A stretch of DNA of 47,650 nucleotides from the NCBI GenBank assembly GCA_013824615.1, contig PNOC01000025.1, positions 1 through 47,650 of the forward strand, written 5' to 3'. The notes beneath the pieces are model-generated. The model saw only the letters and a list, made by a program, of their open reading frames with translations. It did not search any database and had not been told where the DNA came from. A program made the translations under genes and the position numbers. Position 1 is the stretch's first letter. The number at the start of each line of letters is the position of its first letter. The stretch is from Thermodesulfovibrio sp. (GTDB taxonomy: Bacteria > Nitrospirota > Thermodesulfovibrionia > Thermodesulfovibrionales > UBA6898). This document shows, one piece after another, positions 16,504 to 25,267 of this stretch.

Positions 16504-16534
16504 CACTGAACCATCGTGCGGCGGTTCAGTGTTT
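16504..16534. terminator. Rho-independent terminator-like hairpin
   Basis: CACTGAACC (16504-16512) and GGTTCAGTG (16523-16531) form a perfect 9-bp stem, followed by TTT. It lies between the plus-strand vapBC/hsdR remnant and the convergent minus-strand CNB/rhodanese gene. Confidence 0.6.
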
Positions 16535-16553
16535 CATAGGGAATCAGGACACG

Positions 16554-17672
16554 TTACTGCTGCGGCATATGGATGCCGTCAGAGGCGGTAACCAGGGGGC
16601 CTGGCCAGCCGCTGACGCCGCCGCGCAGGCATTGGGCGCTGAACCCGCGGTTCTTCAGGAGAAACGCTGCTACCATGCCGCGCGAGTCGTTGAGGCAATA
16701 GGTAATATATTTTTTTGTCTTGTCAAACTCCTTGCATTGCTCGCGGAGTATTTCTACCGGAATATTCAAGGCCCCATAGATATGCTCTTCTTCATATTCA
16801 GCCGGTATTCTCGCGTCAATAACCACATACTCCTTCAGGTAGGTATCAACCGAAATATCCTCAGGGAATATGTTTTCCAGATAGGATGATTTCACAATCT
16901 GGTTAAAATCCTTTTTGTTCAGTGTCAGGACTTCTGTCTCGGTTATGGCCTGGCAGGTGGCATTACGCGGATCGTCCCGTATAAGGGCCTCTTCCCCAAA
17001 GGCCTCTCCGTCCCGCAACTCCGCAATCTGGATATTTCCCTCCCCGTCTTTCTGCTTTTTCAGGACCGCGACGCTGCCCGATTTTATAATATAATAATTG
17101 TCGCCTTTTTCCCCCTGCACGATGATATTTTCTCCGGGCATATAGGTCCTGGAATCCATCCTTTCGATGAGGGCACACATTTTCCCCGGATCCAGCAGTT
17201 GAAACGGCTGAAGGGTCTTGATCTTATTTAACTGGGTATAGTCCTCCGCCCGTCTGAGAAGTTTTTCCCTGAAGGTGGTTTCGCTCAGGATGACATTCTC
17301 GAACTCTTTTTTCGACAGGCTGTAAAGTGTTGCATCGGTTATTGCATGAACTGAGCTTGACCTGACAGAACAGGTCAGCAAGGCCATATCGCCAAAGCCT
17401 TGTCCATTGCCGATCACCGAAAGCCGCGCATTCAGACCCGCTTTTGTTCTGGTTGTAACCTCAAGCTGGCCTTCTTTGACGAAGTAAAAGGCATCACCGA
17501 CCGTGCCCTCCTCCACGATGACGCTCCCGGCAGGATAGCTCACGACCTGAATGTTTTCCGAAAGGGTGGCTAGTGCGTTATCCGACAGACTTGAAAAATA
17601 AGTATACGTCCTAAGGTCAACAGGCTGTGGCATCATTCTTTCCCCCCCCGTGCTTTCGCGTATCTCTTGCAT
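16554..17672 (-). CDS. Double cyclic-nucleotide-binding domain protein with C-terminal rhodanese domain
   Basis: About 372 residues. Two cNMP-binding-like domains lie at roughly 20-130 and 150-265. The second keeps the phosphate-binding cassette pattern (FGEEALIRDDPRNA); the first is divergent (FGDMALLTCSVRSSS). A rhodanese domain fills about 265-360 with the active-site loop YCLNDSRG, whose Cys near 326 could carry a persulphide, and the GGVSGWPGP ending. No DNA-binding or membrane region is present. Such fusions are thought to couple ligand sensing to sulphur transfer, but the ligand and target are unknown. I chose the ATG with GGAG 6 bases upstream (17672); starts at 17729 or 17636 are possible. 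It is a single minus-strand gene. Confidence 0.82.
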   Translation of the reverse strand: MQEIRESTGGERMMPQPVDLRTYTYFSSLSDNALATLSENIQVVSYPAGSVIVEEGTVGDAFYFVKEGQLEVTTRTKAGLNARLSVIGNGQGFGDMALLTCSVRSSSVHAITDATLYSLSKKEFENVILSETTFREKLLRRAEDYTQLNKIKTLQPFQLLDPGKMCALIERMDSRTYMPGENIIVQGEKGDNYYIIKSGSVAVLKKQKDGEGNIQIAELRDGEAFGEEALIRDDPRNATCQAITETEVLTLNKKDFNQIVKSSYLENIFPEDISVDTYLKEYVVIDARIPAEYEEEHIYGALNIPVEILREQCKEFDKTKKYITYCLNDSRGMVAAFLLKNRGFSAQCLRGGVSGWPGPLVTASDGIHMPQQ

Positions 17673-17833
17673 GGCGGTCTCCAACCCATAGAGATGCTGA
17701 ACCTCCGCCCTTGGACAATTAAAACACATCGATAAGCAGATTTCAATATGAATTGTTGGTTAAGAACCTGTCTTGTAACTGTAGCTTCATGAGTGTGTGA
17801 TGTCCTGATCACGGTAAGGCGGCTATAATTTGA

Positions 17834-17839
17834 TATAAT
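17834..17839 (+). promoter_or_regulatory. -10 box (TATAAT) upstream of nnr
   Basis: A perfect TATAAT, with a second one at 17824-17829, precedes the nnr gene; the predicted start is near 17846. There is no clear -35 hexamer. The bases after it (AAAGTACTATGCGC) resemble those after the TATAAT before hypF (AAAGCACCATGCGC). Confidence 0.45.
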
Positions 17840-17904
17840 AAAGTACTATGCGCATGGCGCATGCAGGAAAATTTCGCCACAGGCCGAAGGCCGGGGATAC
17901 AGAG

Positions 17905-19437
17905 ATGATGAAGGCAGTCACCGCAGAGGAAATGAGGGCAATCGATAAAAGTACGATCGAGGGCTATGGGATTCCCGGACAGGTCCTGATGGAGCGGGCT
18001 GGTTGTTGCGTTGCCGCAAGAGTTAAAGAGCTTTTTGGCCAGCGGAAGGTGATTGTCCTGGCTGGTGGCGGCAACAACGGAGGCGATGGGCTTGTTGCCG
18101 CGAGGCAGCTTTTCAATGATGGCTGGAAGGTCATGATCTTACTGATTGCAAAAGAGAGCAAGCTCAGCCCTGACTGTCTTTTTCAGTATCGCGCCGTAAA
18201 AAAACTTGGAATAGCAATTGAATTCCGGAGCCGGATCGAACCAAAGGACCTGCATGGTGCTTTGCTTATCGATGCCTTATTCGGCACTGGTTTAAGCAAG
18301 ACAGTGACAGGGCCGGTTGCGGAGATGATCCGCCTTATCAACAGGACCGATGTGCCGGTAATCTCTGTAGACATACCCTCGGGGATATCTGCTGACGACG
18401 GACGTATTTTGGGCGAGGCTGTAAAGGCCGATGTCACCATCACTTTTGGGCTTCCGAAGATTGGCCACTACCTTTATCCTGGCGCTGAATATGCCGGCAG
18501 ACTCTTTGTCGAAGACATCGGATTTCCGCGTGAACTCACCAATTCTGACAGGATCAAGGCCGAGGTCGTTGTCCGTCAGGACACTGCGCTGCTGGTTCCT
18601 GAGCGTCCGGTCTTTTCGCATAAGGGCGATTATGGCCATGTACTCATTCTGGCGGGATCCCGAGGCAAGACGGGCGCGGCGATTATGGCAGCCAGGGCCT
18701 GCATGCGGGCCGGGGCCGGGATGGTGACGCTCGGCGTACCTGAGAGTATTGCTGCCAGTCTGCAGTCTGTGGTTGTCGAGGAGATGCTGCTGCCGCTTCC
18801 TGATGATGGGAGTGGCGTGTTCTCTGAAGACGCACTCGCAAAGGTCCTGTCCTTTATTGCAGGGAGGGTGGATGTCTGCGCCATAGGCCCGGGTATCAGG
18901 GTTACCCCTGGCACTCGAAGCCTTGTGTCAGGCTTGATCAGCGTTTCCACGGTACCTCTGGTGGCTGATGCAGATGCGATCAACGCGCTGCAGGGAAATA
19001 TGTCGGTGCTGAAGACGGCAAAGTCTCCGGTCATACTCACGCCGCATATTGGTGAGATGTCCCGTCTTATTGAAGTGAAAAGGACAGAGCTGTTGACAGA
19101 CCTGGTTGGGGCTGCGCGGAGATTTTCGAGCGAGTCCGGTACCTACCTTGTGCTTAAGGGTGCCCCTACGCTTATTGCCTCACCCGAGGATAATATTTTT
19201 ATCAACACCACCGGGAATCCGGGCATGGCAACTGCGGGCGCCGGGGATGTCCTGACCGGTATGATTGCCGGCCTTCTCGGGCAGAACATGAATCCGCTCG
19301 ATGCTGCTCTGCTTGGGGTTTATCTCCATGGGCTTGCCGGAGATATCGCAGCTGCTGACAGGGGCATGCATTCGCTGATCGCGGGAGATATCATTGCCTC
19401 GGTCCCTGCCGCCTTTCTGGCGCTTGGCCGGGCGTGA
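17905..19437 (+). CDS. nnr: Bifunctional NAD(P)HX epimerase / ADP-dependent NAD(P)HX dehydratase
   Basis: About 510 residues. The N-terminal half is the YjeF_N epimerase (VTAEEMRAIDKSTIE at the start; GGGNNGGDGLVAAR near 55-68). The C-terminal half is the ribokinase-like dehydratase with its ATP-dehydratase signature GAGDVLTGMIAGLLGQ. Together they repair hydrated NADH and NADPH. The family N-terminus aligns with ATG 17905. A longer in-frame ATG at 17848 would add 19 non-conserved residues; it sits 9 bases after a TATAAT box, so a leaderless longer form cannot be excluded. The stop overlaps the next gene (GTGA). Confidence 0.93.
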   Translation: MMKAVTAEEMRAIDKSTIEGYGIPGQVLMERAGCCVAARVKELFGQRKVIVLAGGGNNGGDGLVAARQLFNDGWKVMILLIAKESKLSPDCLFQYRAVKKLGIAIEFRSRIEPKDLHGALLIDALFGTGLSKTVTGPVAEMIRLINRTDVPVISVDIPSGISADDGRILGEAVKADVTITFGLPKIGHYLYPGAEYAGRLFVEDIGFPRELTNSDRIKAEVVVRQDTALLVPERPVFSHKGDYGHVLILAGSRGKTGAAIMAARACMRAGAGMVTLGVPESIAASLQSVVVEEMLLPLPDDGSGVFSEDALAKVLSFIAGRVDVCAIGPGIRVTPGTRSLVSGLISVSTVPLVADADAINALQGNMSVLKTAKSPVILTPHIGEMSRLIEVKRTELLTDLVGAARRFSSESGTYLVLKGAPTLIASPEDNIFINTTGNPGMATAGAGDVLTGMIAGLLGQNMNPLDAALLGVYLHGLAGDIAAADRGMHSLIAGDIIASVPAAFLALGRA

Positions 19438-20135
19438 AGAGGTTTCTGTTTCCTGAGAATATCCGCAGCCATAGCGGGCAGGTAACTGCTTTTTTTACCG
19501 GGAAAGATCCTGGTTCTGATCTTGGGGAGATTGCCGGCATCCTCCGGCAGGATGCGCAGCAGATTTATCTGCCGATCCAGAAGCATACGGATACGGTTAT
19601 GATTTTGGATACAGACCTTAGCCCAAAGATTGCGGATGCAGTCGTTACGATCAGAAAAAATATTCTGATCGGCGTCCGGGTTGCAGACTGCGTCCCCATT
19701 CTTCTGTATGATCCCTGCCGCAGGGTAATCGGTGCGGTTCATGCCGGTTGGCGCGGTACTGCGGCCGGTATCCTCAAGAACACGCTCAGGACTTTTACGG
19801 AAAGGTTCAGCTGTAATTCCATGGATATTCAGATGGCAATAGGGCCAAGCATAAAAAGCTGCTGCTATGAGGTCGACCCTGACGTTGCCTCTGCGGTTGC
19901 GAAGGCATCGGACCCTGATGATCATATGCAGGTACATTTCATCCGGAAGAAGGGTGCGAAATACCATGTCGATCTTCCGCTGGCGAATAAGGACCAGGCC
20001 CTCGCCGAAGGCATCAGAGAAGAGAATATCTGGATAACAGAGGACTGCACCTTCTGCCACCCTGAAAAATACTGCTCCTTTCGCTATGCCAAAGGCACAG
20101 CCTGCCGGCAGGGTGGGTTCATCGGGATGCTATAA
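19434..20135 (+). CDS. pgeF: PgeF/YfiH-type multicopper-like purine nucleoside phosphorylase/oxidase family protein
   Basis: A 233-residue protein of the CNF1/YfiH fold. The zinc-binding active-site residues are visible: His in QKHTDTV near 50, Cys in VADCVPILLYD near 85 and His in VHAGWRGT near 103. Family members are annotated as polyphenol oxidase (laccase), purine nucleoside phosphorylase (FAMIN-like) or as PgeF, which edits UDP-MurNAc-peptides carrying L-Ser; sequence alone does not separate these. Start GTG 19434 overlaps the nnr stop. An rluA-type gene follows after 9 bases. Confidence 0.85.
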   Translation: MKRFLFPENIRSHSGQVTAFFTGKDPGSDLGEIAGILRQDAQQIYLPIQKHTDTVMILDTDLSPKIADAVVTIRKNILIGVRVADCVPILLYDPCRRVIGAVHAGWRGTAAGILKNTLRTFTERFSCNSMDIQMAIGPSIKSCCYEVDPDVASAVAKASDPDDHMQVHFIRKKGAKYHVDLPLANKDQALAEGIREENIWITEDCTFCHPEKYCSFRYAKGTACRQGGFIGML

Positions 20136-20136
20136 T
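20131..20136 (+). promoter_or_regulatory. Possible -10 box (TATAAT) right before the RluA-type gene
   Basis: TATAAT overlaps the last codons and stop of the upstream gene and ends 9 bases before ATG 20145. If active, it would give an almost leaderless message from inside the operon. No convincing -35 hexamer is present. Confidence 0.35.
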
Positions 20137-20144
20137 GGGATGCG

Positions 20145-20870
20145 ATGACAATGACTAAAAAAGCACGTCCGGCCGGAAGACACCTTCCGAAGGACTTCAG
20201 CATATTGCACGAAGACGAGGATCTCCTGGTAGTGATAAAGCCGGCGGGTCTTCTCACTATGGGGACGGAACGGGACAAGACACATACCGCCTATGCCATG
20301 CTGACTGATTATGTGCGCAAGGGTTATGCAAAATCTTCAAAGCGGGTCTTTATTGTCCACCGCCTGGACCGTGACACCTCCGGAGTACTGGTTTTTGCGA
20401 AGACTCTGCAGGCCAAGACAAAGCTGCAGGGCCAATGGGAGGAGACAGAGAAGAAGTACCTTGCCGTGGTCCATGGCAGGTGCAAGAATAAAGAGGGTAT
20501 GATCAGCACGTATCTGGCTGAGAATGCGGCCCATGTCGTTTATTCGACTCCCAACCCGGCAAAGGGAAAACTGGCCAGAACAGCATATAGGGTCCTCAGG
20601 GAGACCAGCGAGTATTCTCTCCTGGAGATCGACCTCTTGACCGGCAGGAAGCATCAGATACGCGTTCATCTTGCCGAAATCGGCCATCCGGTTGTCGGGG
20701 ACGAGAAATACGGAGCAGGGAGAAAAGTCGGCAAACGGCTGGCGCTTCACGCCCGGGCGCTCTCTTTCACGCACCCTGTCAACAACAGGAGGCTCTTTTT
20801 TGAGACCGAAGTGCCTGAATATTTCAGTAAACTGCTTGGCGCCAGTACCAGGAGCGCTGATAAATCATGA
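20145..20870 (+). CDS. RluA-family RNA pseudouridine synthase
   Basis: A 241-residue enzyme with the catalytic motif HRLDRDTSGVLVFAK, whose second Asp is the nucleophile, near residues 68-82, and the LLTGRKHQIRVHLAEIGHPV motif near 164-183. It isomerises uridines in rRNA or tRNA. There is no S4 domain, so it is closer to the short RluA/RluC-like forms; the exact target cannot be stated. Starts at 20145 or the next ATG (20151) are possible. It is followed at 18 bases by the short cvfB-like gene. Confidence 0.93.
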   Translation: MTMTKKARPAGRHLPKDFSILHEDEDLLVVIKPAGLLTMGTERDKTHTAYAMLTDYVRKGYAKSSKRVFIVHRLDRDTSGVLVFAKTLQAKTKLQGQWEETEKKYLAVVHGRCKNKEGMISTYLAENAAHVVYSTPNPAKGKLARTAYRVLRETSEYSLLEIDLLTGRKHQIRVHLAEIGHPVVGDEKYGAGRKVGKRLALHARALSFTHPVNNRRLFFETEVPEYFSKLLGASTRSADKS

Positions 20871-20888
20871 AAAAAAGAGGAGACGGCT

Positions 20889-21341
20889 TTGGACAAGTTT
20901 ATTGAGAAGCGGGAGGTAGAATTTGAGGAGGGCCAGGGGGTGGAGCTGCTGATCTGTGAGCGCACCGAGATCGGTTATAAGACCGTTATAAACGATGCCC
21001 GCCTGGGTATGCTGTATAAGAACGAGGTCTTTCAGACGCTCAGGAAGGGGCAGGTCATCCCCGGTTTCATCAAGAAGGTGCGGGAAGACGGCAAGATAGA
21101 TGTATGCCTCCACAAGCCCGGCCCTGAGAAGGTCGATGCCATGTCGGAAAAGATCCTTGAGATACTTACGGCACGGGGCGGGTCAATTAATGTTTCTGAC
21201 AACAGTTCTCCTGAAGTGATCTACCGGCTCTTCGGGGTGAGCAAGAAGACCTACAAAAAAGCGATCGGCGCTCTCTACAAAAAGAGGCTCATTGTCATTG
21301 AGGATGATTCCATAAAACTCAGCGTGGAAAAAGAGACGTAA
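20889..21341 (+). CDS. Short CvfB-like S1/winged-helix RNA-binding protein
   Basis: A 150-residue protein matching only the C-terminal half of CvfB/YitL: one S1-type barrel (VELLICERTEIGYKTVIND; GFIKKVREDGKIDVCL) and the winged helix (IYRLFGVSKKTYKKAIGALY). CvfB proteins usually have about 280 residues with further S1 domains ahead. The missing part is not upstream, where the pseudouridine synthase gene ends 18 bases away. AGGAG lies 6 bases before the TTG start, so the short form appears genuine. It probably binds RNA and may act in translation or RNA turnover; that is family inference. Confidence 0.75.
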   Translation: MDKFIEKREVEFEEGQGVELLICERTEIGYKTVINDARLGMLYKNEVFQTLRKGQVIPGFIKKVREDGKIDVCLHKPGPEKVDAMSEKILEILTARGGSINVSDNSSPEVIYRLFGVSKKTYKKAIGALYKKRLIVIEDDSIKLSVEKET

Positions 21342-21347
21342 AGCTTT

Positions 21348-21385
21348 CGAACAACCCGGCTCATAGCATAAAGCCGGGTTGTTCG
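21348..21385. terminator. Strong 14-bp hairpin between convergent genes
   Basis: CGAACAACCCGGCT (21348-21361) pairs exactly with 21372-21385 around a 10-base loop. It is placed 7 bases after the stop of the cvfB-like gene and 15 bases beyond the stop of the minus-strand hydrolase. A bidirectional terminator is likely even though no long T run follows. Confidence 0.65.
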
Positions 21386-21399
21386 ATAAGCAGTAAATG

Positions 21400-22215
21400 C
21401 TATTTCTTAAAAATCATCTCCAGAAACTTCTTCAGTTCAGCCCATGACTTCTTATCCGCCTCGGCGTTATAGCCCAGGGGTAAATTAAACTTTTTTGCAT
21501 ACATATCTGCGTCAGGGTTGGTGAAGCTGTGGACGGCTCCGGGATACGAAATGAAATTCAGGTCTGCTCCGGCTGCCTTCATTTCCTGCCTGAAGGCGGC
21601 AATCTGCTCCGCGGTAACGAATTTGTCATCCTCTCCATGGAGCACGAGTACCTTTGCCTTGACTGCTCCGGGCAGGGCAGGTTTTACTGCTGCAAAGCTT
21701 CCATGAAAACTGGCCACTCCTTTAAGGTCAGCGCCCTGGCGGGCCATATTCAGGACAATGCCGCCGCCGAAGCAGTAGCCGATAGCAGCGATTTTTGCAG
21801 GGTCAACCGGGCGCTGTTTTTTCAGGAAATCCATTGCCGCCCCAAAACGCTTCTGGGCAGTATCGAAGTTTTTCATCAATTCGGAGGAAAACTTGCCGGC
21901 ATCCTCGGGGTGATTTGCCTGCCTGCCGTCGCCATACATGTCGACAGCAAGGGCGACATACCCCATCTCTGCAAGCATCCTGGCCCGTTTGCGGGCGTAT
22001 TCATTATGCCCCCACCATTCGTGGACAATCAGTACCCCCGGTCGTTTTACCCTGAGTTCAGTGTCATAGGCAAGATATCCCTTCATCACAACGCCGTCTG
22101 AGCTGTACTCCACCGCTTTTTGCCTGATCTTTGCATCTGCCGGTGAAACTCCTGCCAAAAGGAAAATCGTGCAGATAACGGCCAGAGCTGAAATTGACAG
22201 TAATGCTTTCTTCAT
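21400..22215 (-). CDS. Secreted dienelactone hydrolase family protein
   Basis: A 271-residue alpha/beta hydrolase. A Sec signal peptide (about 1-28, ending SPADA) indicates periplasmic export. The nucleophile is the Cys of GYCFGGG near residue 145; the acid is in HGEDDKF near 197 and the histidine in GAVHSF near 230. Dienelactone hydrolases open lactone rings in chloroaromatic breakdown, but most relatives act on unknown esters. GGAGG 5 bases before ATG 22215 sets the start. It stands alone, 122 bases from the upstream DUF512 gene. Confidence 0.9.
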   Translation of the reverse strand: MKKALLSISALAVICTIFLLAGVSPADAKIRQKAVEYSSDGVVMKGYLAYDTELRVKRPGVLIVHEWWGHNEYARKRARMLAEMGYVALAVDMYGDGRQANHPEDAGKFSSELMKNFDTAQKRFGAAMDFLKKQRPVDPAKIAAIGYCFGGGIVLNMARQGADLKGVASFHGSFAAVKPALPGAVKAKVLVLHGEDDKFVTAEQIAAFRQEMKAAGADLNFISYPGAVHSFTNPDADMYAKKFNLPLGYNAEADKKSWAELKKFLEMIFKK

Positions 22216-22337
22216 CGGAACCTCCTGATTATTTCTCTGCCGGGACATGTACCGCAGGCCTTTCCCCGACTATGAGTACAGTATAGAAAAAATTGTGATG
22301 ATGCGCAATGGTGGACAGTTGAGGCAGCCGAATTACC

Positions 22338-23636
22338 CTACGGGTTTCCGCTTATTGCAGCCAGAAGCCCTTCGGGGGTCGCCTCGATTCGGACCACCTT
22401 CAGCCCGGTTGCCTCTGCAATATCTTTCAGGGTTACCTCATCAAGAAATATGTCCTGATCCTCTTTTAACGCGGTATCGGGAATCAGGAGTGTGTCATAA
22501 CCGTCCGAGTGGTCATGGAGTGTCCGGATAATGTCCCGTCCGGTCAGTAGTCCGGTGACCGTCACCGAGGTCCCGAAGAAGTTATTGTCAACGGGCATAA
22601 CCTCTATCAGCAGCCCTGCTTTTTCCTTCAGCCTGTCGATGAACTTTTTCAGATACGGATAAAAAGAGACCCCGGTTACCGCAAGGTACTTTCCTGCTGC
22701 TTCCAGTTCTGCAGGGATTTTGACCTTCTTTGCCTGGCTGAGAAAGAGCGGTACCATGCCGACGCCGTTTTCGATCTGGGGGAGTGTCCCGTAATCTCTC
22801 AAAGGCGGGAAGGTCTGGCCTGCCTTGATAAACATTTCATCTGAGCAGAAGACGACCGGGTCTCCGTGCCTTTTCATAAAGCGTTTCTGAAATGCGAGCA
22901 CTGTCTCAATCGCTCTTGCCGCATCATCTCTGGTGACTGGCGCGAGTTGCTGGCGCCGGTGCATGGTCAGTCCGACGGGGACCACCGCAATAGAGGTGAC
23001 GTAAGGGAAAAACCGGTAGAGGTCCCGTATCGTGTTGTGGAGCTCTTTACCGTCATTGTATCCCGGGCAGAGGACGATCTGTGTATGCATCCTGATCTTG
23101 TGTGCGGCAAAGTATTCAAGCTCCTTCAGGATATCGCAGCCCTGCGGCGTCCCGAGCATCCTGTTCCTGAGCTCTGAATTTGTCGTATGAACAGAAAGAT
23201 AGAGCGGACTCAGCCGCTGTTCGATAATCCTCTTTTTTTCGCTTGCCTCTATGTTCGAGAGGGTCATGTAGTTGCCGTAGAGAAAAGAGAGGCGGTAATC
23301 CTCATCCTTGAGATAGAGGGTTTTTCTGAGGCCCTTTGGCAGCTGTTTCACAAAGCAGAAGATACAGTTATTTTTGCAGGTCTTTACTTTGAACGGCCTG
23401 ATCGTAATGCCGAGATCTTCGTCCTCAGGCGCCGGGATATGGGCGTCCTGTCTCTCTCCGTTACGGTCAAAGCTGAGGTCAATGGCATCGTATCCCTTGT
23501 GGAACATCAGGTCGATGGCATCCTTGAGCTTATGGCCGTTGACCTCAAGCAGGTGGTCCCCCGGCTTCAGTCCCGCGCGGTCTGCAGGACTGCCGGGCAG
23601 GACTTCTTCTATTTCTATCCCTTTTTTAGCTGCCAT
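22338..23636 (-). CDS. DUF512 protein: PDZ domain plus radical-SAM-like iron-sulphur domain
   Basis: A 432-residue protein. An N-terminal PDZ domain (EVLPGSPADRAGLKPGDHLL, about 11-30, extending to ~70) is followed by a cysteine motif CKNNCIFCFVKQLPKG near 86-101, in the CxxxCxxC spacing of radical SAM enzymes. The DUF512 C-terminal domain follows. The family is widespread in anaerobes and often described as NifB-related Fe-S oxidoreductase; its reaction is unknown. It is the last gene of a long minus-strand unit and its start overlaps the pgsA end by 11 bases. Confidence 0.88.
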   Translation of the reverse strand: MAAKKGIEIEEVLPGSPADRAGLKPGDHLLEVNGHKLKDAIDLMFHKGYDAIDLSFDRNGERQDAHIPAPEDEDLGITIRPFKVKTCKNNCIFCFVKQLPKGLRKTLYLKDEDYRLSFLYGNYMTLSNIEASEKKRIIEQRLSPLYLSVHTTNSELRNRMLGTPQGCDILKELEYFAAHKIRMHTQIVLCPGYNDGKELHNTIRDLYRFFPYVTSIAVVPVGLTMHRRQQLAPVTRDDAARAIETVLAFQKRFMKRHGDPVVFCSDEMFIKAGQTFPPLRDYGTLPQIENGVGMVPLFLSQAKKVKIPAELEAAGKYLAVTGVSFYPYLKKFIDRLKEKAGLLIEVMPVDNNFFGTSVTVTGLLTGRDIIRTLHDHSDGYDTLLIPDTALKEDQDIFLDEVTLKDIAEATGLKVVRIEATPEGLLAAISGNP

Positions 23637-24165
23637 GCGTGAGTTTCAATCCTTTATAGATATACTGGATTCCCGAGACCGCAGTCAGAGCGGCGGTGAG
23701 GCCCACCAGAAAATCAGGGACCGGCGGGACGGATGCCACGGAGATGCTCAGGAGCACATAGGCCAGCAGGATGAGCTGTGATGCAATGGCAGCCTTGCCG
23801 AGCAGGACCGGTTCCACTTTTGACTTGTTGTAAATAAGCGTCAGGAGGAGCCAGCCGATGACCACGATCAGGTCCCTGCTGATGACGGTGATGGTCAGCC
23901 ATTTCGGGACCCAGCCATAGACAGAAAAAAGGATGAACGATGTGACGAGAAGAAATTTGTCCGCCAGAGGGTCCAGAAAAGTTCCCAGTTCTGTCTTTTG
24001 ATTGGTGAGTCTCGCGAGCAGCCCGTCCAGCAGGTCGGTGACCGAGGCCAGGATAAAGAGATAGAGCGCAAGCCTGTTTTCCCCGTAGATTATCGCGGTC
24101 ACAAAGCCCGGAATGATAATGATCCGCATTACCGTAAGGGTATTCGGGATATTGATGACGCTCAC
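23626..24165 (-). CDS. pgsA: CDP-diacylglycerol--glycerol-3-phosphate 3-phosphatidyltransferase
   Basis: A 179-residue integral membrane enzyme that makes phosphatidylglycerol phosphate. The CDP-alcohol phosphotransferase signature D-G-x2-A-R-x8-G-x3-D-x3-D is complete (DGLLARLTNQKTELGTFLDP). N-terminal NIPNTLTVMRI is also typical, and about five hydrophobic segments are visible. It sits 31 bases after the TPR gene and overlaps the DUF512 gene. The next residues after the signature (LADK) also fit PgsA. Confidence 0.93.
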   Translation of the reverse strand: MSVINIPNTLTVMRIIIIPGFVTAIIYGENRLALYLFILASVTDLLDGLLARLTNQKTELGTFLDPLADKFLLVTSFILFSVYGWVPKWLTITVISRDLIVVIGWLLLTLIYNKSKVEPVLLGKAAIASQLILLAYVLLSISVASVPPVPDFLVGLTAALTAVSGIQYIYKGLKLTHGS

Positions 24166-24196
24166 CGGCTATGTCCTTCAGTTGTACACAGACCCA

Positions 24197-25267
24197 TCAG
24201 GGAATGTTGAACGGCGGCTCAGTGAAGACGAGCTTCAGTCCGAGTTTTTGGTAACAGCCGCTCTTTATCTTCCCGGCCAGGTAGGACTGCAGCAGTTCTG
24301 CATGACACCGCTCGACGCTGAACCCGTAACGCCGGGCGTCGACCACGGCTTCATCAGCAAGCTTCACGGCAGCCTTCTTTTTCCCTTCGAGCAGGGAGAC
24401 TTCGGCCATGCCAAGACGCGCATAGATTATGCCCCGCGGGTCTTTGGTCTGTTTGAAGAACCCCTCCGCCTGTTTGAAGTACGCCTTTGCTTCAGCAAAG
24501 TTTCCGAGCATCTTGTGCGTGGTCCCCATACTCCAGACCGTATAGGCATAACTGACGCGATCGCCGATTTTATTGTAGATGGTTGATGCCCGGTTGAAGC
24601 AGTCCAGGGCCTTCTTATAGTCTCCGAGCATCCGGTAGGCGTTGCCGGTCCCGCAATAGGAATAGGCCACGCCGAAGCGGTCCTTAAGGGCAGTGAAAAG
24701 TTTATTGGCACCCTGGTAATACTTCAGCGATTCCCTGAACAGGCCGGCAATACGATGTGTGCCGCCCAGACCACAGAGGCAGTAGCCTGTTGAGGGTTTT
24801 GATTTGAGTTCCCTGAAAAGCAGGAGAGCTTCATGGTAGGTGCTGATTGCAGCAGGGATATCACCCTTGATCCTGAGTGTCCCGGCAATGGCCCAGAGTG
24901 CAAACGCTGCCGCAGGCACGTCGTTCTGTTTCATATAAAAGCTGAGGGCCTTTTTAGCTACCGTCATCGCGTTTTTCCAGTCGCCCCGGCCCCGGAACGT
25001 GAGACTGATATTGATCCGGGCGTCTGCCATGGAGACGGGGTCTTTCAGTTGCTGCGCAGTCTCCACGGCGTTAAGGTAATGCTCCAGGGCAAGATCAAAA
25101 TCTCCGGTCATCCGGGAAACATCCCCGATTGCCATCTGGCAGTCGAGCACGCCCTGCAGGTCTTCTTTCGATTCGAACCCCTTTAAAGCCTTCTGGAACA
25201 GCTCCCGCGACTTTACATACTGGCTCTTTTTTCTCAGGTCTTCTGCCCTGGAGAATATTTTATGCAT
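24197..25267 (-). CDS. Tetratricopeptide-repeat protein
   Basis: A 356-residue protein made almost wholly of about eight TPR units spaced by about 40 residues (for example GDFDLALEHYLNAVE, GDYKKALDCFNRA, GNFAEAKAYFKQAE). No signal peptide, membrane helix or enzymatic domain is seen, so it is probably a cytoplasmic scaffold. It overlaps the rpe stop by 8 bases. The partner is unknown; being between rpe and pgsA tells little. Confidence 0.85.
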   Translation of the reverse strand: MHKIFSRAEDLRKKSQYVKSRELFQKALKGFESKEDLQGVLDCQMAIGDVSRMTGDFDLALEHYLNAVETAQQLKDPVSMADARINISLTFRGRGDWKNAMTVAKKALSFYMKQNDVPAAAFALWAIAGTLRIKGDIPAAISTYHEALLLFRELKSKPSTGYCLCGLGGTHRIAGLFRESLKYYQGANKLFTALKDRFGVAYSYCGTGNAYRMLGDYKKALDCFNRASTIYNKIGDRVSYAYTVWSMGTTHKMLGNFAEAKAYFKQAEGFFKQTKDPRGIIYARLGMAEVSLLEGKKKAAVKLADEAVVDARRYGFSVERCHAELLQSYLAGKIKSGCYQKLGLKLVFTEPPFNIP

